From positions 1 through 19,989 of the forward strand of contig JAFIEC010000349.1 in NCBI GenBank assembly GCA_020832725.1: a stretch of 19,989 nt of DNA, read 5' to 3'. The stretch is from Paracoccaceae bacterium. GTDB taxonomy: Bacteria > Pseudomonadota > Alphaproteobacteria > Rhodobacterales > Rhodobacteraceae. Below, in pieces: positions 1 through 6,695 of this stretch. The notes under the pieces are model-generated. The model was given only the letters and a program-made list of their open reading frames with translations. It made no database searches and was not told where the DNA came from. The stretch's first letter is position 1; each line of letters begins with the position of its first letter. Position numbers and translations under genes: made by a program.

Positions 1-19
1 GGCGCGGGTGCGCAATCAG

Positions 20-29
20 CCCCCCCCCC
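20..29. repeat. Homopolymer run of ten C
   Basis: Ten consecutive C residues lie about 115 bases before mreB in non-coding sequence. Such tracts are prone to slippage in replication and to length errors in sequencing. No function can be assigned from the sequence. Confidence 0.6.
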
Positions 30-76
30 GCGCGCGCGTCCCGGGCCCCCTTCCGGTTCCCCTTTCCATTGCGGGG

Positions 77-90
77 CCGGGGCGCCCCGG
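77..90. repeat. 14-bp perfect palindrome upstream of mreB
   Basis: CCGGGGCGCCCCGG is its own reverse complement and lies 54 bases before the mreB start. A smaller inverted repeat (GGTCC/GGACC, 113-126) lies between it and the gene. They could be an operator or a leader hairpin, but G/C-only palindromes arise easily in this composition. No convincing -35/-10 pair was found in 1-144. Confidence 0.4.
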
Positions 91-144
91 GGCGGCGGGG
101 GTGGGCGAGTCCGGTCCGCAGGGACCAACACAGGGTGGAGCGGC

Positions 145-1182
145 ATGTTCGGACTGACAGACCTCTTTTCGTCCGACATGGCCATCGACCTGGGGACGGC
201 GAATACGCTCGTCTACGTCAAGGGCCGTGGCATCATCCTGAACGAACCTTCGGTGGTGGCCTACCACATCAAGAACGGCAACAAGCAGGTTCTGGCGGTG
301 GGCGAGGATGCCAAGCTCATGCTCGGGCGCACCCCCGGCTCGATCGAGGCGATCCGCCCCATGCGCGAGGGTGTCATCGCCGATTTCGACGTCGCCGAGG
401 CGATGATCAAGCATTTCATCCGCAAGGTGCACAAGCGGACCACCTTCACCCGGCCCAAGATCATCGTCTGTGTCCCCCACGGCGCCACCCCCGTCGAGAA
501 ACGCGCCATCCGCCAGTCGGTGCTTTCGGCCGGCGCGCGCCGGGCGGGGCTGTTCGCGGCACCCATCGCGGCGGCCATCGGCGCGGGCATGCCGATCACC
601 GACCCCACCGGCTCGATGGTGGTCGATATCGGCGGCGGCACGACCGAGGTCGCGGTGCTGAGCCTGGGCGACATCGTCTATGCCCGTTCGGTGCGGGTGG
701 GCGGCGACCGCATGGACGAGGCCCTGATCAACTATCTGCGCCGGCAGCAGAACCTGATGGTGGGCGAGGCCACCGCCGAGCGGATCAAGACCACGATCGG
801 CACCTCGCGGATGCCCGACAACGGGCGCGGTGCCAGCCTTCAGATCCGGGGGCGCGACCTGCTCAACGGCGTGCCCAAGGAAATCGAGATCACCCAGGCC
901 CAGGTGGCCGAGGCGCTGGCAGAGCCCGTGCAGGCGATCTGCGAGGCGGTGATGACCGCCCTCGAGGCCACGCCTCCCGATCTTGCCGCCGACATCGTGG
1001 ACCGCGGCGTCATGCTGACCGGGGGCGGGGCGTTGCTGTCGGATCTCGACATGTCGCTGCGCGAGCAGACAGGCCTGACCATCTCGATCGCCGACGAGCC
1101 GCTCAATTGCGTGGCGCTGGGCACGGGAAAGGCCCTTGAATACGAAACACAACTGCGCCACGTGATCGACTACGACAGCTGA
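145..1182 (+). CDS. mreB: Rod shape-determining protein MreB (actin homologue)
   Basis: MreB polymerises on the inner face of the cytoplasmic membrane and directs the elongasome that builds the lateral cell wall. The 345-residue product has the usual family length and the actin-fold nucleotide motifs: DLGTANT (15-21, phosphate 1), DIGGGTTE (161-168, phosphate 2) and LTGGGALL (291-298, adenosine). The ATG follows a purine-rich GGTGGAG ending 4 bases upstream. It is first of a co-directional set with mreC, mreD, mrdA and rodA. One oddity stands out: residues 137-140 read F-A-A-P, where E. coli and Thermotoga MreB have I-E-E-P and Caulobacter has I-D-E-P. Ala139 (GCA, 559-561) thus occupies the position of the proposed catalytic Glu. 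The rest of the protein is highly conserved, so the identification is secure. Confidence 0.98.
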   Translation: MFGLTDLFSSDMAIDLGTANTLVYVKGRGIILNEPSVVAYHIKNGNKQVLAVGEDAKLMLGRTPGSIEAIRPMREGVIADFDVAEAMIKHFIRKVHKRTTFTRPKIIVCVPHGATPVEKRAIRQSVLSAGARRAGLFAAPIAAAIGAGMPITDPTGSMVVDIGGGTTEVAVLSLGDIVYARSVRVGGDRMDEALINYLRRQQNLMVGEATAERIKTTIGTSRMPDNGRGASLQIRGRDLLNGVPKEIEITQAQVAEALAEPVQAICEAVMTALEATPPDLAADIVDRGVMLTGGGALLSDLDMSLREQTGLTISIADEPLNCVALGTGKALEYETQLRHVIDYDS

Positions 1183-1200
1183 CCCGGGCCGCGTGGCGCG

Positions 1201-1208
1201 AGAGGGGG
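1201..1208 (+). promoter_or_regulatory. Ribosome binding site that selects the mreC TTG start
   Basis: The run AGAGGGGG contains GAGG 8 bases before TTG at 1214. The in-frame GTG at 1193 has no such sequence in front of it, which favours the downstream TTG. Confidence 0.55.
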
Positions 1209-1213
1209 CACGC

Positions 1214-2119
1214 TTGGCGAGGGACAGAAACGGCGCATCCGAGTTCAGCCGCCCGGTTCGCACGATCCTGGTGGGGCTGATTGTTGTCGCGCTTCTTGGC
1301 GTCTTTCTGATGTGGCGCATCGACAACCCGCGGGTCGAACGCATGCGCATGGCGGTGATGGACCGTTTCGTGCCCACCTTCGACTGGGCCCTGGCCCCGG
1401 CGACGCGGCTGGCGCGGATGATCGAGGATTTCGAATCCTACACCCGCATCTACGAACAGAACCAGGAATTGCGCCGGGAGCTGCAGCAATTGCGCGCATG
1501 GCGCGAGGCCGCGCTGCAGCTGGAGCAGCAGAACGCGCGGCTGCTGGATCTCAACAATGTGCGCATCGACCCGCGGCTGACCTTTGTTACCGGGATCGTG
1601 ATGGCCGACAGCGGCTCTCCGTTCCGGCAATCGGTTCTGGTCAACGTCGGCCGCCAGGACGGCATCATCGATGGCTGGGCGGCGATGGACGGGCTGGGGC
1701 TGGTGGGCCGCATCTCGGGGGTGGGCGAGCGGACCTCGCGCGTCGTCCTGCTGACCGACACCAACAGCCGCATCCCCGTCATCATCCAGCCCTCGGGGCA
1801 GCGCGCGCTTCTGGTCGGGGACAACAGCGCGGCCCCGCTGGCGCAATTCGTCGAGACGCCCGAGGACGTGCGGCCGGGCGACAGGGTCGTGACCTCCGGG
1901 GATGGCGGGGTCTTTCCGCCCGATCTGCTGGTGGGCCAGATCGCCCTGGCCAGCGACCGGCGCCTGCGGGTGCGGCTGGCGGCGGAATACGGGCGGCTGG
2001 ATTTCCTGCGGGTCCTGCGCTCTGCTCCGGCCGAACGCATCGGCGACCCGGGCGGACTTGTGGGCCTGCCGATGGGCGGAGCAAGTCTGGACCTCGTGCC
2101 GGGGCGGGCGGATGACTGA
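1214..2119 (+). CDS. mreC: Rod shape-determining protein MreC
   Basis: MreC is a bitopic inner-membrane protein that dimerises in the periplasm and activates PBP2/RodA. With the TTG start the product is 301 residues: a basic N-terminus, one membrane helix (about 17-34), a coiled coil (about 66-113, E/Q/L-rich) and the paired beta-barrel domain (about 120-290). The latter includes the family stretches around GRQDGIIDGW and VRPGDRVVTSGDGG. I chose TTG at 1214 because of the Shine-Dalgarno and because MARDRN is a typical start for related proteins. A GTG at 1193 would add 7 residues. It follows mreB by 31 bases and overlaps mreD by 8 bases, which suggests translational coupling. Confidence 0.93.
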   Translation: MARDRNGASEFSRPVRTILVGLIVVALLGVFLMWRIDNPRVERMRMAVMDRFVPTFDWALAPATRLARMIEDFESYTRIYEQNQELRRELQQLRAWREAALQLEQQNARLLDLNNVRIDPRLTFVTGIVMADSGSPFRQSVLVNVGRQDGIIDGWAAMDGLGLVGRISGVGERTSRVVLLTDTNSRIPVIIQPSGQRALLVGDNSAAPLAQFVETPEDVRPGDRVVTSGDGGVFPPDLLVGQIALASDRRLRVRLAAEYGRLDFLRVLRSAPAERIGDPGGLVGLPMGGASLDLVPGRADD

Positions 2120-2651
2120 TACTGCGGCCACCCGCATCTGGGTCTGGCGCGCCGCCTATACGGGGCTGGCGCTGGGCGTGATGGTGCTCAGCCTCGTGCC
2201 GGTGGGGCCGGGGCATCTGCGCCTGCCCGGCCCCGACCTGCTGTTCTGCCTGACCGCGGCGATCACCCTGCGGCGTCCCGAGCTTGCACCCCTGCCCCTG
2301 GTCGTCGCCCTGTTCCTGCTTGCGGATTTCGTGCTCGACCGTCCTCCGGGGCTTTGGACGGCGGTGGTGGTGGGCATGGTACATGTGCTGCGGGCCCAGG
2401 TGATCCGGGTGCGGGAGCTGCCCTTCCTTTCGGAATGGAGCATCTTCGCGCTGGTCCTTGCCGGCGGTGTGCTGGTCGAGCGGGTGATCCTGTTCGCCAC
2501 CTTCACCCCGGCGCAACCCCTGCCGCCCGTCCTGCTGTTCGCGGCCATCACCGCGCTGGTCTATCCGCCGGTGGTGCTGTTCACCAATCTGGGATTGCGG
2601 TTGCGCAAGGTGGCTCTGGGCGAGGCCAACATGCTAGGAAACAGGACATGA
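2112..2651 (+). CDS. mreD: Rod shape-determining membrane protein MreD
   Basis: MreD is a small polytopic inner-membrane partner of MreC in the elongasome. The 179-residue product is strongly hydrophobic with about five membrane segments (roughly 14-31, 42-70, 79-92, 104-124, 133-157). It carries the MreD-like stretch GPDLLFCLTAAITLRRPE, in which a P-D is followed by a helix and an RRP turn. The ATG at 2112 lies inside the last codons of mreC, and the TGA overlaps the mrdA start (ATGA). Sequence conservation in this family is low, so position between mreC and PBP2 contributes much of the identification. Confidence 0.9.
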   Translation: MTDTAATRIWVWRAAYTGLALGVMVLSLVPVGPGHLRLPGPDLLFCLTAAITLRRPELAPLPLVVALFLLADFVLDRPPGLWTAVVVGMVHVLRAQVIRVRELPFLSEWSIFALVLAGGVLVERVILFATFTPAQPLPPVLLFAAITALVYPPVVLFTNLGLRLRKVALGEANMLGNRT

Positions 2652-4594
2652 GACGCTCGCCACAGGACAGCCGGGATTCCGCGCTGCGCATCAGCCGCAG
2701 GGCCCTTGTGCTGTTCGGTGTCCAGGCCGCAGCCGTGGGGGCGCTGGGGATGCGGATGCACCAGCTCCAGATGGTGGAGACCGATCGCTTTCGCCTGCTG
2801 GCCGAGGAGAACCGCATCGCCCTGCGGCTGATCCCGCCCGCGCGCGGCCCGATCCTCGACCGCAACGGAATCGTCCTAGCCGAGAACGAGCAGAACTACC
2901 GCATCATCATCGTGCGCGAAGAAGCCCGCGACGTGCCGGCGGTTCTGGAACGCCTCTCCCGGATCGTGCCTCTGGACGAAGACGCGCGCGAGCGGGTGCT
3001 GCGCGATGTCATGCGCCGCCGCCCCTTTGTGCCAGTGACGGTGCTTGACCGGCTGGACTGGGACCAGGTGGCGGCCGTGGCGATCAACGCACCCGCGCTG
3101 CCGGGCATTACCGCCGACATGGGGCTGAGCCGCATCTACCCGCTGCACCACGACACCGCCCATGTGGTGGGCTATGTCGGCCCGGTCTCGGACGCCGACC
3201 TGCGGCGGGCCGACGACCAGGACCCGATCCTGCAATATCCCAAATTCCAGATCGGCAAGGTCGGGGTGGAAGCCCGGCTTGACCGCGACCTGCGGGGGCG
3301 GGCGGGCTCGCGCCGGATCGAGGTCAATGCCGTCGGCCGCGTCATGCGCGAACTGGAGCGCCACGAAGGCACCCAGGGTGCGACCGTGCGGATGACACTG
3401 GACGCACAACTGCAGAACTATGCCCAGGCACGCCTTGGCGAGGAAAGCGCCTCGGCGGTGGTGATGGACGTGCATTCGGGCGATATCCTGGCCATGGCCT
3501 CGGCCCCCTCCTTCGATCCGAACCTCTTTGTGGAGGGCATATCGGTCGCCGATTTCAGGGCCCTGCTCGACAATCCCTTTCGCCCGCTGGCCACCAAGAC
3601 GGTGCAGGGCACCTATCCACCCGGCTCGACCTTCAAGATGGTGGTGGCGCTGGCGGCGGTGGCCGACGGCCTGGTAAGCCCCGACGAGACGGTGTTCTGC
3701 CCGGGCCATTACGATACTGCGGGGCGGCGCTTTCACTGCTGGAAGAGGGGTGGGCACGGGCGCATGAACCTGCGCGATGCGCTGAGCGAATCCTGCGACA
3801 CGTATTTCTACGACATCGCCCAGCGCGTGGGCATCGACCGGATTGCCGAAGTCTCGGAGCTTCTGGGGCTGGGCCTGCGGCACGACCTGCCGCTGTCGGG
3901 GATCGCGGCGGGGCTGAACCCGAATCGCGCCTGGAAGCAGCGCGTGCATGGTCAGGCCTGGCGGGTTGGCGACACGATCAATGCGGGCATCGGCCAGGGC
4001 TATGTGCTGTCCTCCCCGGTCCAGCTTGCGGTGATGACGGCACGGCTGGCCACGGGCCGCAAGGTCGCCCCGCGTCTTGTGCGCGCGATCGACGGGGCCG
4101 AGGAGCCTGTACCCGAGGCCGAAGCTCTGGGCTTTTCCGAGGCGTTTCTCGCCCAGATGCGGGCGGGCATGTACGATTGCGTCAATCGCCGGAGCGGCAC
4201 CGCCTACGCGTCTCGCATCGCCCTGCGGGAGGTGGCCATGTCGGGCAAGACCGGCACCAGTCAGGTGCGCAACATCTCGGCGGCCGAGCGGGCGACCGGC
4301 GTGCTGCGCACCGACCAGTTGCCATGGGAGCGGCGCAACCACGCCCTCTTCGTGGCCTTCGCCCCCCACGATGCGCCCCGCTATGCGGTGTCGGTGGTGG
4401 TGGAGCATGGCGGCAGCGGGTCGGGAACCGCTGCACCCATCGCCCGCGACATCATGATCGAGACCCTGTTCGAGGGGGCACCACCCATCGAGGCCTGGCC
4501 CACGGAACAGCGCGGGCGCGCCGAGCGGCTTCGGCGGGAGCTGAACCTGCGCGATTTCAGCCCCGGCGCGGGTGCCGGAAGGACCCGGGCATGA
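2648..4594 (+). CDS. mrdA: Penicillin-binding protein 2 (elongasome transpeptidase)
   Basis: PBP2 cross-links peptidoglycan during lateral wall growth, partnered by RodA. The 648-residue product has a short cytoplasmic tail, a membrane anchor (about 17-35), a pedestal region with RGPILDRNG (66-74), and a C-terminal transpeptidase domain. The catalytic motifs are complete: S327-T-F-K330, S382-C-D384 and K534-T-G. Serine 327 is close to Ser330 of E. coli PBP2. The start overlaps the mreD stop as ATGA, with AGGA 8 bases upstream, and the stop overlaps rodA in the same way. SxD instead of SxN and KTG are normal for this class. No sign of damage is seen. Confidence 0.97.
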   Translation: MRRSPQDSRDSALRISRRALVLFGVQAAAVGALGMRMHQLQMVETDRFRLLAEENRIALRLIPPARGPILDRNGIVLAENEQNYRIIIVREEARDVPAVLERLSRIVPLDEDARERVLRDVMRRRPFVPVTVLDRLDWDQVAAVAINAPALPGITADMGLSRIYPLHHDTAHVVGYVGPVSDADLRRADDQDPILQYPKFQIGKVGVEARLDRDLRGRAGSRRIEVNAVGRVMRELERHEGTQGATVRMTLDAQLQNYAQARLGEESASAVVMDVHSGDILAMASAPSFDPNLFVEGISVADFRALLDNPFRPLATKTVQGTYPPGSTFKMVVALAAVADGLVSPDETVFCPGHYDTAGRRFHCWKRGGHGRMNLRDALSESCDTYFYDIAQRVGIDRIAEVSELLGLGLRHDLPLSGIAAGLNPNRAWKQRVHGQAWRVGDTINAGIGQGYVLSSPVQLAVMTARLATGRKVAPRLVRAIDGAEEPVPEAEALGFSEAFLAQMRAGMYDCVNRRSGTAYASRIALREVAMSGKTGTSQVRNISAAERATGVLRTDQLPWERRNHALFVAFAPHDAPRYAVSVVVEHGGSGSGTAAPIARDIMIETLFEGAPPIEAWPTEQRGRAERLRRELNLRDFSPGAGAGRTRA

Positions 4595-5739
4595 GCTATC
4601 TTGAGCAGAACCTCCGGACCATTCCCAGCGGGCCGCGCAAGCTGCTGCATGTGAACTGGGCCCTTGTGGTGCTGACGGTGACGGTCGCCTGCATCGGCTT
4701 CATGATGCTCTATTCGATCGCCGGGGGATCGCTGCGCCCATGGGCCGAACCGCAGATGCGGCGGTTCGCGGCTGGCTTTGTGCTGATGTTCGCGGTGGCG
4801 CTGGTGCCGATATGGCTCTGGCGCAACTCGGCGGCCCTGATCTTCGGACTGTCGCTGGTGCTTCTCGTGATCGTGGAGTTCTTCGGACAGGTGGGGATGG
4901 GGGCCCAGCGCTGGCTCGATCTCGGCTTCATCAGGCTGCAGCCCTCGGAGCTGACGAAGATCACGCTCGTGTTGCTGCTGGCCTCCTATTATGACTGGCT
5001 CGATCTCGACAAGGTCTCGCGCCCGTTGTGGGTCCTGGTCCCGCTGGTGATCATCCTCGTTCCGGTGGCCATGGTGCTGCGCCAGCCCGATCTGGGCACG
5101 GCGCTTCTGCTGCTGGCGGGGGGCGGTGCGATGATGTTCCTGGCCGGTGTGCACTGGCTCTATTTCGCGGTGGTGATCGCGCTGGGTTCGGGGGGCGTGT
5201 CGCTGATCCTCGCGTCCCGGGGCACGTCCTGGCAATTGCTGCAGGATTATCAGTATCGCCGCATCGATACCTTCCTCGATCCCTCCAATGACCCGTTGGG
5301 CGCCGGCTATCACATCACCCAGTCCACGATCGCACTGGGCTCGGGCGGGATGACGGGGCGCGGGTTCATGCAGGGCACGCAATCGCGGCTGAACTTCCTG
5401 CCCGAAAAGCACACCGATTTCATCTTCACCACCCTTGCCGAGGAATTCGGCTTCATCGGCGGGATCACGCTTCTCGGGCTCTATGTGCTGATCATCGTCT
5501 TCTGCGTCGTCTCGGGGCTGCGCAATCGCGACAGGTTCGGATCGTTGCTGACGCTGGGGATCGCGACCACGCTGTTTCTGTATTTCGGCGTCAACATGGG
5601 CATGGTGATGGGGCTGCTGCCTGTCGTGGGCGTGCCGCTGCCGCTGGTCTCGTTCGGGGGCTCGGCGATGCTGGTGCTGATGCTGGCCCTCGGCCTTGTC
5701 CAGAGCGCGCATATCCACCGTCCCCGCAAGGTACTGTGA
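4591..5739 (+). CDS. rodA: Peptidoglycan glycosyltransferase RodA (SEDS family)
   Basis: RodA polymerises lipid II into glycan strands in the elongasome. The 382-residue polytopic protein shows the SEDS signatures in order: GAQRWLDLG with QPSELTK, RQPDLGTA, DPLGAGYHITQS, PEKHTDFIF and GVPLPLVSFGGSA. Asp276 in the HTDFIF motif matches the Asp essential in RodA/FtsW. The DPLGAGYHI form and the company of PBP2 and MreBCD indicate RodA rather than FtsW. The start overlaps the mrdA stop (ATGA) with AAGGA 7 bases upstream. The stop overlaps the GTG of the following dehydrogenase gene by 4 bases (GTGA). Confidence 0.97.
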   Translation: MSYLEQNLRTIPSGPRKLLHVNWALVVLTVTVACIGFMMLYSIAGGSLRPWAEPQMRRFAAGFVLMFAVALVPIWLWRNSAALIFGLSLVLLVIVEFFGQVGMGAQRWLDLGFIRLQPSELTKITLVLLLASYYDWLDLDKVSRPLWVLVPLVIILVPVAMVLRQPDLGTALLLLAGGGAMMFLAGVHWLYFAVVIALGSGGVSLILASRGTSWQLLQDYQYRRIDTFLDPSNDPLGAGYHITQSTIALGSGGMTGRGFMQGTQSRLNFLPEKHTDFIFTTLAEEFGFIGGITLLGLYVLIIVFCVVSGLRNRDRFGSLLTLGIATTLFLYFGVNMGMVMGLLPVVGVPLPLVSFGGSAMLVLMLALGLVQSAHIHRPRKVL

Positions 5740-6680
5740 GCGGGGGCGTCCTCTATGCGGGCCCGGCCCGGGACTGGCCCGAATGGGGTGCCGCGCTTGC
5801 CGATGCGCTGCGCGGGGAGGGCCTCGATCTGGGCGTGACCGACAGCGCCCCGGACCCGGGCGCGGTGCGCTATGTGGCCTATGCGCCCGGGGGGGCCATC
5901 GAGGATTTCACCCCTTTCACCGGCCTGCGGGCGGTCCTCAGCCTCTGGGCCGGGGTGGAGCGGGTGCTTGCCAACCCCACCCTGCCGCGCGACGTGCCGC
6001 TGGCGCGGATGGTGGACGAGGGGCTGCGGGCCGGCATGGTCGAGTGGGTCTGCGCCCATGTGCTGCGCCATCATCTGGGCACCGACACCCATGTGCTGGG
6101 CCAGGACGGGCGCTGGCGGTCGGACCCGCCGCCCCCGCTGGCGCGGATGCGGGCCGTGGGCGTTCTGGGGATGGGCGAGCTGGGGGCGGCGGCGGCACAG
6201 GCGCTGGCCGCGCTGGGCTTTCCCGTCACCGGCTGGAGCCGACGACCGCGGCAGGTGCCGGGCGTGCAGGGCCTGTCGGGGCCCGAGGGGCTGGTCGAGA
6301 CGCTGCGGCGCGCCCGGATCCTCGTGTGCCTGTTGCCCGAGACATCGGCCACCCACGACCTGCTGAACGCCGAAAGGCTGGCCCTGCTTCCGCGCGGGGC
6401 GGTGGTGATCAACCCCGGCCGGGGGACGCTGATCGACGAGGCGGCCCTGCTGTCGGCGCTGGATCACGGGCATCTGGGCCATGCGACGCTGGATGTGTTC
6501 CGGACCGAGCCGCTGCCGCCGGACCATGCGTTCTGGGCCCACCCAAGGGTGACGGTGACCCCCCATGTCGCCGCCGCGACCCGGCCCGAAACCGCAGCCC
6601 GGGCGGTTGCCGCCAACATCGCACGCGCCGAGGCGGGCCTGCCGCTGCGCCATCTGGTGGACCGCGACGCGGGATATTGA
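5736..6680 (+). CDS. ghrA: Glyoxylate/hydroxypyruvate reductase A-type 2-hydroxyacid dehydrogenase
   Basis: The 314-residue product belongs to the D-isomer-specific 2-hydroxyacid dehydrogenases, which reduce 2-oxoacids such as glyoxylate and hydroxypyruvate with NAD(P)H. The Rossmann motif G145-M-G-E-L-G150 is present. So are the catalytic residues: Arg229 in NPGRG, Glu258 in FRTEPLPP and His277 in TPHVAA. The length and the C-terminal VDRDAGY resemble E. coli GhrA (312 residues). The GTG start is inferred from the GTGA overlap with rodA and from AAGG 4 bases upstream. It is the last gene of the elongasome operon and ends 15 bases from the convergent dnaE stop. Cytosolic; exact substrate unproven. 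Confidence 0.9.
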   Translation: MSGGVLYAGPARDWPEWGAALADALRGEGLDLGVTDSAPDPGAVRYVAYAPGGAIEDFTPFTGLRAVLSLWAGVERVLANPTLPRDVPLARMVDEGLRAGMVEWVCAHVLRHHLGTDTHVLGQDGRWRSDPPPPLARMRAVGVLGMGELGAAAAQALAALGFPVTGWSRRPRQVPGVQGLSGPEGLVETLRRARILVCLLPETSATHDLLNAERLALLPRGAVVINPGRGTLIDEAALLSALDHGHLGHATLDVFRTEPLPPDHAFWAHPRVTVTPHVAAATRPETAARAVAANIARAEAGLPLRHLVDRDAGY

Positions 6681-6695
6681 GCGGACGGCCCGGGC

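Noticed and set aside
1193..1213. GTG start for MreC at 1193
   Set aside because: It lacks a ribosome binding site, while TTG at 1214 has a purine-rich one at good distance and gives a typical N-terminus. The alternative remains possible.
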